A stretch of DNA of 64,000 bases from Protopterus annectens (taxonomy: Eukaryota; Chordata; Ceratodontiformes; Protopteridae). Under the pieces are notes generated by a model. That model saw only the letters and a list, made by a program, of their open reading frames with translations. It ran no database searches and was not told the DNA's origin. Below are positions 1 to 10,621 of this stretch, one piece after another (position 1 is the stretch's first letter; each line of letters opens with the position of its first letter). The stretch is from NCBI RefSeq assembly GCF_019279795.1, contig NC_056748.1:696612306-696676305 (forward strand). Direction: 5' to 3'. A program made the position numbers and the translations under genes.

Positions 1-52
1 CGTAGTAGGACTTCTGGGTTAGGTGCTTCTTCAATAGATTGGCTTTCACTAA
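1..52 (-). pseudogene. gypsy-A integrase, distal fragment
   Basis: The minus strand reads an open stretch that aligns residue by residue with the integrase tail of gypsy-B near 17,890-17,940 (shared pattern K-A-x-L-x-K-K, then Q-x-S-Y). It is the continuation of the integrase interrupted at 5619 by DIRS-1. The rest of this element lies outside the window to the left. Confidence rests on the match to gypsy-B and on the exact codon spacing across the DIRS-1 insertion. Confidence 0.75.
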
Positions 53-96
53 AGTACAGTTTTGTACCTACCATAAATGTAGATGTTCGAGTGCTA

Positions 97-265
97 ATAC
101 AGCTGCAGTAATCACAGATGGGTTCTCTGCCGTCAGGCGGGTCCTCGGTCGGCCGAATTCCAAAGTTTAGGTCCGGCGTCGGTTGTTGTCGCTTTCTTTC
201 CTGACGTCAGTGAGGCAGGGGTATACAAGACACAGCCGACACCATTTTCTTCAGTCTTTCTTGCC
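97..265 (+). repeat. DIRS-1 left inverted terminal repeat
   Basis: About 165 bp that are near-identical to the reverse complement of 5436-5605. The outer 44 bp (53-96) are not in the right repeat but recur, inverted, in the ICR. The repeat contains a perfect CRE octamer (TGACGTCA, 202-209) and a TATA-like GTATACAAG just inside it. Confidence 0.92.
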
Positions 266-446
266 CCAGATGTCAGGTGCCCCCCGAAGGAAGGCAATAC
301 ATAAATTATATTTATATACATGCAATGCAATATAATCAAAAATCAGTAGTTGCAAGCAAATATACCATAGAAGGATAACCCAATCAGGTTGTATGAAGAG
401 GGGTTAGGTCCTAGGCCTTTACCAAGAGGGGAAGGAGGGAAAACTG

Positions 447-544
447 TACTGCAGCTGTATTAGCACTCGAACATCTACATTTATGGTAGGTACAAAACTG
501 TACTATGTTCATCGTGCATACAGTTGCAGTAATCACAGATGGGT
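447..544 (-). repeat. DIRS-1 internal complementary region (ICR)
   Basis: The first half is the reverse complement of the left tip (from AGTACAGTTTTG through CAGCTGCAGTA). The second half is the reverse complement of the right tip (ATGTTCATCGTGCATAC and on to the TAATCACAGATGGGT stretch). The two halves abut at CTGTACT/ATGTTCAT with no extra base. In DIRS elements this region is thought to template completion of the ends and circularisation of the cDNA. Confidence 0.9.
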
Positions 545-577
545 AGAATCCCAAAGCTATGCACAGGGTGGTAGGCA

Positions 578-1631
578 CTAGGTGGAACTGGGATGAGCCA
601 GAATGCCCTGCAACACAGCAATGGCAAAGCCTGCTCTAGTTTTGGAATATAAAGGCAGGTGGTAGTGTTTTGTGAAGGTATGCACAGAACTCCAAGTGGC
701 TGCCTCCAAAATATCTTTGGTAGGAACTCCTCTGAGGAAGGCTGTAGAGGTAGCTGTGGCCCTGGTGGAGTGGGATCTGATGCCTGTAGGGACAGATTTT
801 CCATGATAGGAGTAACAAAACCGTATGCAGTGGCCTATCCATTTTGCAATTGTCTGTTTGGTAACTGGCTTCCCTTGAGCTCCTACAGCATAGGACACAA
901 AAAGTTGTTCTGATTTCCTGAAAGGCTTTGTTCTGTCCAAATAATAACATAGCTGTCTATGGATGTCTAAGGAGTGTAGCAGCCTTTCCCCTTTGTTTTG
1001 AGGATTGGGGTAAAAGGTAGGTAAGTGTATGGCTTGATTTAAAGCTACCCTGGATACCACTTTAGGCATAAATGACGGGTTGGTTAAGGGAAACCCTGTC
1101 CTGATGGAAGATGAGAAAGGGCTGCACAGCCATGAGGGCTTGTAGTTCCGAAACCCTACGAGATGAGGTAATGGCCAGAAGGAAAGCTGTTTTCCAGGAC
1201 AAATATTGCAAATCTGTTGAGGCAGCTGGTTCAAAGGGAGGCAATGTTAATTTTTCTAGAATGTAATTAAGATCCCAGGCTGGCATTGGTTGTTTCCTTG
1301 GTGGTCTTATATTCTTAGCCCCTCTGAGGAACTGTCTTAAGAGTGGGTGAGAGAATAAGGGTGGATCAGTGTTGAATTCTGCAGAAATGGCTGAGGCATG
1401 GATTTTTATGGAGGAAAATGAAAGTCCACTGTTCAGCAGCTCAGCTAGATACTGTAATACCTGAGGCAAATTCAGTTTTCTAGGGTCCTGGCCTTTTTTC
1501 TCATTCCAAGAGCAAAACCGTTTCCATTTTGTGGAGTAAGCCTTTCTAGTAGATGGCCTTCTGGCCTCCAAAATGACATCCTGCACCTCTTTGGGGAGTA
1601 GGGTCTGTTGTGGTGTTAAGGAATTTTCCAT
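578..1631 (-). pseudogene. DIRS-1 tyrosine recombinase (frameshifted)
   Basis: Integrates the circular DIRS cDNA. The start is an ATG at 1631 that overlaps the end of the upstream RT/RNase H frame by 16 nt. The N-terminal core-binding half reads to about 1080 and includes ARRPSTRKAYS and the first catalytic arginine in RRVSEL. A 2-nt deletion against DIRS-2 (VSLRTNPS region) moves the remainder to another frame (about 578-1080). That part holds the HxxR box (SHSTRA) and the C-terminal HTFTKHYH stretch with the candidate tyrosine nucleophile. All catalytic residues are present but in two frames, so the gene is inactive as it stands. Confidence 0.88.
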
Positions 1632-2533
1632 GCAGCGAGATTGAGTGTTTTCAGCTGACTGTGAAGAGTTTTGTAGCTATGCTGAGTCAGCAGAAGAGGC
1701 ATTAGAGGTAGGGACCAGGGAGGAGTGTGTGTTAGGCTCCTCAGGAGTGGGTACCAGTGTTGTCTTGGCCAGTCTGGAGCAATCAGTATCATCTTCGGTC
1801 TGTCTGCTCTTGCTTTCAAGAGCATCTTGGGCAGAAGAGGCAGACGTGGGAAAGCGTAAACTGTCCATGCTGTCCAACTGAATGAAAGGGCGTCCACTCT
1901 CCAGGCCTTTGGATGAAAGGTCCTTGAACAGAACTTTTCCAATTGATGATTCCTGTGCTAGGCGAAGAGATCTATGTCTGGCCTTCCCCACGCTTGGATT
2001 ATCTTTGTAAACACTTGAGGATGCAACTTCCATTCGTGTGGATCTGTCATATTTCTGCTTAGATTGTCTGCCAGCGTGTTTTCCAAACCTGGCAAGTACT
2101 GTGCTTGAAGTTCGATTTGCCATTCCAGAGCCAAGTTCCAAAGTGTCATGGCTAGTCTGCACAGGGGGTATGAATGTGTTCCTCCTTGTTTGTTTATGTA
2201 CCACATTACTGTGGTGTTGTCTGTTCTTATCAATAATTGTCCTGGATGCAGGAGGTCCTTGAAAGCTGTAATTGCATTTATCACTGCTAGCATTTCTTTT
2301 TGATTGATGTGAAGGTGCTTTTCCTTTTGGGACCATTTGCCCTGAATGCACCTGTCTGTCATGTGTGCCCCACAGGCGTAATCTGAGGCGTCTGTTGTGA
2401 TGACTTGATTTGCTTGAGGCTTGCAGAATGGGAGACCTGTGTTTGTTTGACATGCTTGGGCCCACCATAGAAATTCCTTTTGCAAACATGGAATTATTGG
2501 TATTATTGTTTCCAAACTGTGGCTGTGTTGAGA
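1616..2533 (-). pseudogene. DIRS-1 RNase H and downstream domain
   Basis: Continuation of the RT frame after a TGG-to-TGA stop near 2534. RNase H signatures are TTDASDYACGAH, QKEMLAV and TDNTTVMWYINKQGG, followed by LADNLSRN and DIDLFA. After a frameshift near 1945 the frame continues with VDALSFSW and APDWPRQHWYP, a block conserved after RNase H in all the DIRS copies here. It ends at 1616 inside the recombinase start. RNase H degrades the RNA template during cDNA synthesis. Confidence 0.85.
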
Positions 2534-4636
2534 TCATAGGTTTTTTAGGTACCATTGAAGTTTCCTCATATGCAACTTTGCACATGGGATTAAAAGAATG
2601 CAAGATGCCATGAAGCCCAGAGCCTGCAGGATTTTCCTTGCAGTAAGCCTGGTACAATTTGCTAGTATTTTGAAGTACTGAGTTAGTTGCCCCTGTTTTT
2701 CTGGCGTAAGATAGGCCATCTGGGTGTTTGTGTCCAAGTTGGCACCCAGGAAAGTTATTTTCTGAGATGGTGTTAGCCTGGATTTCTCTTTGTTGACTGT
2801 GTATCCCAGAGAATTCAGTAACCGTGTTACATAAGCCAGATGTTCCAGAAGTATGTGCTTGCTGTCCGCTTGGATAAGGCAGTCATCCAAATAAGGGTAA
2901 ATTTGTATCCCTTGAAGTCTGCAGTAGGCAATTACTGATGCCAGGCATTTCGTGAATACTCTGGGCGCAGTAGATAAGCCAAAGGGCAATGCAGAGAATT
3001 GATAGTGGATTGAACCTGCAAGAAATATGAGGTATCTTCTGCAGCTTTGTCTGATTGGGACATGCAGGTATGCCTCCTTGAGGTCCAATGTTACCAGCCA
3101 AAACTCCTTGCCCAGCATGGGAAGAAGCTGCTGTAATGTGAGCATCTTGAATTTTGGTACGAGTAAGAATGTGTTTAGGATGGATAAGTCCAAAATGGGT
3201 CTCCAGTCGGTTACTTTCCTTGGTGCCAGAAATAGCCTGGAATAAAAACCTTGACCTTGTTCGTGAGTAGGTACCTCTTGAATAGCTTTCATGCCTATGA
3301 GCTTTGAAATTTGTATTTGTGCCTCTGCCCTTTGATTGTGTGGCAGGTTTGGCATGCCTCTCATTTTTGGAAGAGTGTGAAAATGAAATCTGTAGCCTCT
3401 GTTTATAACGTCCAGGATCCAGTTGTCTGTTGTGACAATATGCCAATTTCTTGTAAATAATGCCAGCTTTCCTCCCAAGGGTGCTGCCAGCTGAGACTTG
3501 CTTGGCATGGAAAGGAGGAAGTCATTGGGTTTGTTTCCTGTATTGTTGTGCACTGTCTTCGCCACCTCTTGGTGCTGGAGTTTGCCACTGCCTGCCTCTA
3601 TATGATCCTTGTGATTGTCCTCTGCCCCTTGTGCGCCTGTATCTACCTCTTTGGGGCTTGTCCGTGGCTGGAAAGGACCAGTTTTAGAAGGCCAATTTCT
3701 GCTAAAACGTGGTGGTTGAACCTGTAGAAAAGCTTTGACAGTTTGCATAGATTTGGCTTTTTCTTCCATTTTCCGTAGTATCTCCTCAGCATTAGTACCA
3801 AATAGCACATCCTTTTGTAAAGGAGCATCTAGTAGTTTAGCTTTCACATGATCAGGCAAGGTTTGTTCCCTAAGCCAGGCATGTCTACGAATGACTGATC
3901 CTGTAACAGCAGCTCTACTTGAGGCCTCTAGGGCATCATAGCCACATTGTAAGGTGTGTTTACCCACTTGTTCTGCACTATGCATCATATCCTGCAACTC
4001 CTTCAAATCTGGTTGTTCAGGTTGAGACATTTTATTTCTTAATTGTGATAACAGAAACTGCTGATACTTAAGCATATGGAACTGACAATTTAAGGCCCTC
4101 ATGGCTAGGGTGGCCGAGGTATATACCTTTTTTCCCCACCTTTCTAAGGATCTTGACTCCCTTTCGGAAGGTAGTGGATTCTTAGCAGTAGAGGCCTTCA
4201 TTCCCTTGGGGCCTTGATTAATGGTTTCAGGGTCAGCATTATGGCTTTTGTAAAGAAATTGGTGAGAGTTAGGAACTCTGTAGTACCTATCAGGCTTGAC
4301 TGGGGCAGGAGGCAGGGAATCCGGATTAAGGCAAGCCTCCGAATAAACATCATCAAGTATGTCCAAGACAGGAGGTATCGCCAGAGGTCTGTGTTGAGGT
4401 AACAAAAGAAATTCCCTAAGTCTTTTCTTGGAATCAGAAAAGTCTTGGTCTTCCCAATGGAAGTGTTCCCTCAAGGTGTGCAAGGTTTCCCCAAAAGAAA
4501 AATCCTCTGGAGGAGATACAGAAGGAATGGACTGCTCTGCATCAGAATCTTCAAAAGGGGAGTAAGAGTGTTCCTCTACATCAGAATGTTCTGAAAAAAT
4601 GGAGCCCTGATCAGAAGAGGGAGAATCTTCCTCCAC
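2534..4636 (-). pseudogene. DIRS-1 gag C-terminal part fused to reverse transcriptase
   Basis: A 700-residue open frame. The first third is acidic/serine-rich, then a helical gag-like region (CQFHMLKYQQF, GYDALEASSRAAV, VLFGTNAEEILRKM). The rest is DIRS reverse transcriptase: GQGFYSRLF, WRPILDLS, LVTLDLKEAYLHVPI, FSALPFGLSTAP and the catalytic YLDD in YPYLDDCLI. It is in frame with the gag N-terminal ORF at 4661-5305, separated by one TAA where DIRS-3 has CAA, so the ancestral product was probably one gag-RT-RNase H polyprotein. The nominal start at 4636 is a GTG and is not a real initiation site. Confidence 0.9.
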
Positions 4637-4660
4637 TCTGGGTCTCTTGTCTGGAGGGGG

Positions 4661-5305
4661 TTAGGAACCCCTGATAAGAGTAATTAAATCCTCAGCCATT
4701 TTAAGCATCTGCTTTTTAGGCATGGGGCCTGGAGATGGGCCCTGTGCAACAGGCCTCTTGGGATCCCTGGCTGATTTGGACTTAGTAAAGGCCTTAATGG
4801 AAAAGGAAGATGAGGGTCTAAAGACACCATGGGTGGAAGTGGACCTGTCCACATTAAGAGGCTCAACGCTCACAGTGGCTTCGGTGGTTGTAGTCTGGGT
4901 ATGGGCCGAGGTACCTGCGGTCTCGGTTACAGAAGACACCGCCAAAGAAGTGTCGTCGGTAGTCAGGGACTGCATAGGCGTCTCGCTGAGAACCGGACCA
5001 CGTGTAGCCGGTTTTGGCGTGGTGTCGGTGGAGACCGCGGACCTCGCGTGTCGGTCCTTGTCCATGCGTTTTTTAGACAAAACGGTAGTCAGAGTCTCCG
5101 ACGACATTTTATAATCAAAGGCTTTACCAAAAAAGTGTTGGGCGAACTCCGCCCGACGCTTAATAGTGCGTTTATTGAAAGTAGCGCAAAAGCGACAGCC
5201 CAAGATGTCGTGGTCTGGGCCTAAACAAGGTATGCAGAGGGAATGGAAATCCTTATGCGGTATTTGCTTCCCACAAGAAATACAATTGTTAACTTTTTCT
5301 GACAT
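4661..5305 (-). pseudogene. DIRS-1 gag-like N-terminal region with zinc-knuckle-like cysteines
   Basis: Begins MSEKVNNCISCGKQIPHKDF. Paired cysteines (CISC, CIPCLGPDH, GCRFC) form a probable zinc-binding head. A Ser/Thr/Pro-rich linker follows, then the conserved PMPKKQMLKMAEDL. The same head is present in DIRS-2 (from 25120) and DIRS-3 (from 33852), which supports the start. The frame ends at a premature TAA. Likely role: RNA binding and particle assembly, by analogy with gag. Confidence 0.82.
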
Positions 5306-5435
5306 CGGTCTGAGGCAAGAAAAGTTTCCCCAACGGGGTACTTAGCTTTAAAGAAGACTTCGGTTTCCAATTTTTCGTAAATTCAGGAGCTGGCCGACCG
5401 GCACTTGACAACTGCTTCTGCTTCGGGCACCGCGC

Positions 5436-5605
5436 GGCAAAAAAGACTGAAGAAAATGGCGTCGGCTGTGTCTTATATACCCCTGCCTCACTGACGTCAG
5501 GAAAGAAAGCGACAACAACCGACGCCGGACCTAGATGTTTGGAATTCGGCCGACCGAGGACCCGCCTGACGGCAGAGAACCCATCTGTGATTACTGCAGC
5601 TGTAT
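5436..5605 (-). repeat. DIRS-1 right inverted terminal repeat
   Basis: Reverse complement of 97-265. This end lies upstream of the coding strand's gag gene, so it is the likely promoter end. Outside it, only 13 bp (5606-5618) remain to the element tip; that short tip is complementary to the second half of the ICR. Confidence 0.92.
5473..5499 (-). promoter_or_regulatory. CRE plus TATA promoter candidate in DIRS-1 terminal repeat
   Basis: On the minus strand a perfect TGACGTCA (5492-5499) is followed after about 12 bp by GTATATAA (5473-5480), pointing into the gag gene. The same pair recurs in the terminal repeats of DIRS-2 (CRE 25307-25314, GATATATC) and DIRS-3 (CRE 34041-34048, TATAAAAG). 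Conservation in three diverged copies favours function. CREB/ATF binding is inferred from the motif only. Confidence 0.65.
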
Positions 5606-5618
5606 GCACGATGAACAT

Positions 5619-6065
5619 CCTGTTGTTCTTGACACATGGAACCAACAATTGACTACTGATTGGTAATGTGGTTCTGGTTTGTCTCGATAAAAGTCTCTGA
5701 GCAGGCGAACCAAGATGTTTATCATGAGGAACATTTCTGAGATTCAAGAAAACATCACTATTATCTTGTTTTGATTTCTCAAGTAAGTGTCTTGCACTTT
5801 GAACTGCACGTTCTGCTAAACCATTTGATTGCGGGTACTCTGGACTACTTGTGACATGAGTGAAGTCCCATTCTTCAGCAAATCTTTTGAACTGTTGGCT
5901 TGTAAACTGTGTGCCACTGTCATAAATAACTTTGTGCGGACTACCATGCACTGCAAAATGATGCTTCATCTTAGTAATGACTGTACTGAATGCTAGGTTA
6001 GGAAGCAGGTCAATTTCGAACGAATTGAAGTAAGAGGCTGTGGTTCCTTCTGTAGATGTGGCGTT
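5619..6065 (-). pseudogene. gypsy-A integrase core
   Basis: The rve-type integrase core inserts cDNA into host DNA. The second catalytic aspartate is in VIYDSGTQFTS and the glutamate in SPEYPQSNGLAERAV, the usual DDE spacing. Open sequence continues upstream of 5969 with FEIDLL. The frame is stopped by the DIRS-1 right end at 5618/5619. The region 6066-6600 has only short open pieces and is presumably decayed integrase N-terminus and linker. Confidence 0.85.
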
Positions 6066-6599
6066 TTACTATTACACACTGAACAAGATAAAAGTGCTCT
6101 CCCAATGTCTTGTGACATAGAAAGCCAAAATACTAGTCCTCTCGACTTCTTTTGGTAGAACTGACAACTTTGTGACCACAGTGCAAGATACTAATGTACT
6201 CTGGTTACAAGGACTTTGGGACAATCACTGTGGGACCTTTTATAATGATACTATTGTCAGACAAAATCTCATCTCTGGTTGCACTTCTTGAGGTAAACTA
6301 GAATGTTTTGATGGCCATCCTTGTTGAAAGAAGTCGTTGAGTTATTGTAAAACTGGATCTGTGGCTGTGAGATCTCTCAGCTCATGAAGATGTGTGGAAG
6401 AAAAATCTCACTTCCATGACTTAAAAATCAAGGTTCTCATTCTCATTCTGTTCCGTGTTGTTTCTAGGCAATCTGGATAAGGTATCAGCAAGATAAAGAA
6501 GTCTGCCTTTTTTGTAGACGAGTGAAATTACACTTTTGCAATCTCAGCATCATACACTGCAGTTGGGCTGAAGATGAATGCATAGGCTTTCTCAAGATA

Positions 6600-7730
6600 G
6601 TGACTAAAGGTTGGTGGTCTGTTTCAATTTAGATAGGTCTACCATAAACATAATTATGGAACTTTGAACATGCAAACACAATTGCCAAAAGTTCTTTCTC
6701 TATCTGGGCATACTGCATCTCAGTTTGGGTAAGAGTTCTCGATTCATAGGCAACAGGTTGATCCTGTTGTAGGAAAAACTGCACCAAGACCAAATTTCTA
6801 AGCATCACAGGAAAGTGTAACTGGTTTGTGAACATCATAGTATCAGAGAGTTGGTGGACTAGCAATTCTCTGTTTCAGGACATCAAATGCTCTTTGGTGT
6901 TGCTCTAACCAAGACCAGGATACATCTTTATGTGTCAAGCTCTCTAAACAATGCTGAAAGTTGGCGCAAGTCTGGAATGAACTTGCCTAGGTAGTTGACC
7001 ATGCCAAGAAAACGTTGCAGGGCTTGAGCATTGTCTGGTGCTGGCATCTCGAGAATGGGTGTTTGTTTTGAAGGGTCTGGTCGTAAGCCTGTACTAATAA
7101 ATACATGACCATCATAAATAACCTCTTGTAGCCTGAACTTGCATTTGTGTGGATTGAGCTTAGGATTCACTTGATGTCCCCTTTCTAGAACCTTTTTGAG
7201 GTTTCTGTCATGTTCTGCTTCATCATGACCTCCTAATACTACATCTAATAGCACAAGGATACCCAGAAAAAAGTTGCTCCATTGCACTCTGAAAGACTTC
7301 ACTTGCAGAATTTATCCCAAATGGCATTTTCAAAAATCTGTACCTGCCAGAGTACTGAAAACAGTGAGCAATGATGATTTCTTGTCAAGCTGAAATTTGT
7401 CAAAATTAACTCTTTGCATCCAAGACAGCAAAAAACAGTGGCATTTGGAATCAAGGCTGTGACTTCAACTGTGCGCATTGGATGATAAGATCTTTTTAGT
7501 GCTCTGTTCAAATCTCATGGATTAATACATTTTCTGATGTCATCTGAGCTTTTCTTATGAGCTACCACCATGGAAGATAACCATTCAGATGGAGTTTCAT
7601 CTGGACAAATCACACCTTGTTGCACCATTTTATCTAACTCGGCCTTGACTCTGTCCTGCATGGCTATTGGAACACTACATGCTGGCCTAATAACTGGACT
7701 GACCTCTGCGTCTAACTTCATGGAGTACAC
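6600..7730 (-). pseudogene. gypsy-A reverse transcriptase and RNase H
   Basis: RT begins near 7730 with pieces such as LDKMVQQGVICP and SEWLSSMVVAHKK. The catalytic YxDD position reads LLDVVLGG and has therefore lost its aspartate pair. The connection region is recognisable in LQRFLGMVNYLGKFIPDL. RNase H pieces ([16 protein letters not shown]) lie at about 6640-6830. Several frameshifts and stops separate the blocks. Confidence 0.8.
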
Positions 7731-8029
7731 AACTGGAAGTTTGCCTAGTTTGACATTGAAAAGATCAGCATAGGTAGAAAAAATGTACCGGGCAAAATTA
7801 AAGTAGTTTATTTTAAACTAACTTGGTGGATTTCCTTATTAAATGAAAGCAGTTCCATTTTCAAACCATCGCTAAGCCCTAATAATGACAGGATGAGCTC
7901 CTTGACCACATAAAATAATTAGTAGCTTCTTCCAGCAGAGAAGCATGAAAGCACTACTGATCCATCGGTTTGAATTTCTTCACCTTCATAAGCAACAAGC
8001 TTCGCACACCTTACGAAATCAAGCTTTTT

Positions 8030-8165
8030 CACCTTTACACATACTAGCAAATGTTTCTGCTGACATAACATTGCACCTGGAACCTGTATCAGCTTTTAGC
8101 TCTACGGGTTTGCCATTTATCCGAACAGTACAAAATACTTAATTCTTTGTCCTTAAATCTACTGC
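8030..8165 (-). pseudogene. gypsy-A aspartic protease fragment
   Basis: Minus-strand translation gives VFCTVRINGKPVEL followed by ADTGSRCNVMS, the aspartic-protease active-site loop (D-T-G-S). It matches VDTGSNCNVIS in gypsy-B at 15,330. Its role is to process the polyprotein. Only the N-terminal half is readable before a stop. Confidence 0.7.
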
Positions 8166-8384
8166 AATGACTTTCATTTAGTACTCAAAAACTATCAACA
8201 TAAAGAATAGCCTGCGACCCTGTGTCGTGGCTTTCTAATTGATCAACTCGTTTCTTAAAATGTTCCTTTTTAATAAACGAATGTGGGCCTTTTGATTTTA
8301 CAAAACCTTTTGAAGTGATTTCATTTATTATATATGTGGCATTGCTAAGCAAAAGATAAACACTGATCCCTTTTAGACTCATGG

Positions 8385-9218
8385 CTTCCACCACAATTAC
8401 GACAGTTGGCAATGAAACTGGTTTGGGGCCATGCTTTAAGTTTACTCACTCTTATGCTTCACTGAGACTGTGTGAACTCTGGAATTTGCTAGAAAGTTCT
8501 GGAGTTTACCAGTGAGTGCAGCAGGGGCTACAATTTTGCTGCCATGTGCTTGGGCCGATTTTTTTTTAAACACATGCTGCATACTATCAACATGAGCTTT
8601 GTCTCTGTGCGTTCTAGAGCTATTCTCATTTGTAAGCATATTTGTGTGCTTTTCTGTAAGCTCGTGTATCCAACAAATCTAAATGGCCTTATTCAAAGTT
8701 AAATCACTGTCATGAAGCAAAATTTTTCTCACAGCATCATCTTTTATATCACACACAAGTCTGTCATTTATCAACTCATCCCGTAAGTCACCAAATCTGT
8801 ACGTTTTAGCCTTATTTCTCAGGTCAGTTATATATGCTTCAAATGTTTCTCCAAGCTTTTGATCCCTTGTGTAAAATAAGTGCCTTTCCATTGTAACATT
8901 TGCCTGAGGGTTACACATTTTTCTAAATTTACATTTTAAGCACTCAGGGTCCTCCCTTGACTCAGCCGGTACAACAATATGACTATTCTCCCCCTCTCCT
9001 GTATAGATAGCAGGTGCATACACAAATGAACGTTCCCTTTCTATGGCTTCTGATCCAGGTAAATTAAGCAGAATAAATGCCGTTGTACGGTCATCTTTAT
9101 CAGAAAATGCAGCCTGTATGAAAATGTTGTACTCTTGCTCAAACACTCTCCAGTTTTCAGCAATATTACTGTCAAACACAAGAGCACTGGGTTTTCGAAA
9201 TCCGTCTGCCATGCCCAC
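8385..9218 (-). pseudogene. gypsy-A gag with CCHC knuckle
   Basis: Starts at 9218 (MGMADGFRKPSALVFDSN) and reads 179 residues, then continues in pieces to a knuckle-like CRNCGGSHESKRDQC near 8385-8425. The capsid-like segment RHLFYTRDQKLGETFEAYI is conserved with gypsy-B. Role: capsid formation and RNA packaging. Confidence 0.8.
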
Positions 9219-9299
9219 AAAGTATACACAAACACACAGAAAATATGGCCCTTGTAACTATGTACAAACAAACTGTTCTGTGAGCTAGTAATAACATTC

Positions 9300-9425
9300 A
9301 AATGCACAACAAACTCTTTGAACTACTGTACTTTGCAAAATATTGCTCTGTAATGGCTGTATTCTGCGAAATATGCCCTGCAATGGCTGTACTTTGTGAA
9401 ATAGCTTTACTTTAACACTGCACAA
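9300..9425 (-). repeat. gypsy-A leader minisatellite
   Basis: Three to four imperfect copies of a unit related to TTCACAAAGTACAGCCATT lie between the primer-binding site and gag. The same unit is expanded in the leader of gypsy-B (13756-14140), and both arrays end in TTCAAAGAGTTTGTTGTGCA. Confidence 0.65.
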
Positions 9426-9849
9426 GCATGCAAACACTTCATATACTTCTGATAACTCAGATATCTTTGCTTAATACAAAAATACACGCTTTGCAAAAAT
9501 GTGGTCATTTCCCTTTATTTTATTCGTTTTATGCAATTTGGACTTTATTTCAAACATTTTCTGTAGTAATTCCAATATTTTTATCAATATTGTACATATC
9601 GGTTTATGCAAATATCATTTAGAACATTCTGTATGCCCAGTTTCATATTATGTGAAAAGAAATAGTGCTGAGCAAGGTTTAATACCTGAAATTCTTTTCT
9701 GATCTGTTTTGCGAAGTTTACACATTTCAGGGATGGTTCACTCCTGTATATTCCTACCAGCCCCAAGCAAGTGCCTTAAGTCGTTTCAGCCAAGCTGCCT
9801 TTAACTTCATGTCCTTTAGCTATGTCGTTTCTGATTCCATGTCTTTTAG

Positions 9850-9869
9850 ATTTGCCACTTCTGGCACCA
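9850..9869 (-). promoter_or_regulatory. gypsy-A primer-binding site
   Basis: Directly after the LTR terminal CA, the minus strand reads TGGTGCCAGAAGTGGCAAAT. It begins TGG as expected for pairing with a tRNA 3' CCA. The middle resembles sites complementary to tRNA-Leu, but the tRNA was not verified. Confidence 0.65.
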
Positions 9870-10127
9870 TGTCGCTCGTCCTTCTCTAACACATAAGACA
9901 AGCAGGTGGGGGATTTCATTTAGATGCTTTAATACATAGAAACACATCGGGATGGATAGCAGCATCATAAAGTAAGAATGACCTAGTTAATGGACAGACC
10001 TTACATATAACATCTCAATAGCTTACTACAAAATGGCAGTCTAGCTTGCACGTGGTCAGTATTTACACACTTGTGCAAGCCCTTGGATAGCTTCTTAAAG
10101 GTACATACATACACACTCTGATCTACA
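9870..10127 (-). repeat. gypsy-A 5' LTR
   Basis: 258 bp on the minus strand, starting TGTAGATCAGAG and ending GAGCGACA (TG...CA). It aligns with both LTRs of gypsy-B at its start, in the TACCTTTAAGAAGC block, in the TGCCATTTTG block and at its end. Confidence 0.88.
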
Positions 10128-10620
10128 GGTCCTTTGGTACTGAAGGAAGAGTTATCTGCACCAATACTGGTACTGAAGAGGTCGATGCAGATGGCACCAA
10201 GGGATAAGAATCTTGGCCCACTGGTGTCGAGGTGAATGTCGGCACCATGGCAGACCTGGCCATTTTAGAAGGTGGTTCCGAGGCAGTTGTCGGAACAGAG
10301 TGACTCAGCTTTTTAGGTTAAGAAGAAGAAAATGATGAAGAGGAGGAACTGGCTTCTGTCTTCAGACCAGATAGTGCCCCTTCAAACTCAGATTTAAGGA
10401 AGCCTTTCAATATCAGTTTGTTTTTGTGATCTATCAGGGTTGTGGAACTGAATCCACGACAGATCACACATTCGTCCTGTAGATGGACCACATCAAGACC
10501 GTAAACACACACACACACCCACCCACACAGTGTGTCCATCTGAGTTGGGCATGTTTCTGTCGCACTTCTGGCACCTCTTGGAGCCCGAGGTACCTTTAGA
10601 AGGCTTGTCGGTCATAACCG
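10128..10620 (-). pseudogene. divergent DIRS-like gag head, interrupted by microsatellite
   Basis: Minus strand: M-T-D-K-P-S-K-G..., then CQKCDRNMPNSDGHT, a run of AC repeats, then DECVICRGFSS, KGFLKSEFEG, a serine stretch and a Ser/Thr/Pro-rich tail. The cysteine pairs and SDGHT resemble the zinc-like head of the DIRS gag ORFs in this window, although the family differs. Broken by repeat expansion and a stop; function inferred only. Confidence 0.4.
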
Positions 10621-10621
10621 T

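Larger units (their letters stand above)
53..5618 (-). mobile_element. DIRS-1: DIRS retrotransposon, full length but decayed
   Basis: Seen: inverted terminal repeats at 97-265 and 5436-5605, gag-like gene, reverse transcriptase with a YLDD box, RNase H, tyrosine recombinase, and an internal complementary region at 447-544. This order is diagnostic of DIRS elements, which integrate by a tyrosine recombinase and leave no target duplication. The ends were placed from the ICR (left tip begins AGTACAG, right tip ends GATGAACAT). Removing the element restores the gypsy-A integrase codon count, so both ends are well fixed. The gag gene has one nonsense codon, the RT/RNase H frame has another, and the recombinase has a 2-nt deletion. 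It is the same family as DIRS-2 and DIRS-3. Confidence 0.93.
5619..10127 (-). mobile_element. gypsy-A: Ty3/gypsy retrotransposon, 5' LTR to integrase
   Basis: Minus-strand order: 5' LTR (9870-10127), primer-binding site (9850-9869), leader, gag, zinc knuckle, protease, RT, RNase H, integrase; the gene is then cut by DIRS-1 and resumes at 52-1. Gag, protease, RT and integrase are all homologous to gypsy-B. All genes have stops and frameshifts. The 3' LTR lies outside the window, so its target duplication cannot be checked. Confidence 0.9.

Noticed and set aside
2038..2262. Plus-strand open frames inside the DIRS elements
   Set aside because: They are antisense to RNase H and recombinase sequence and have no protein-family motif.
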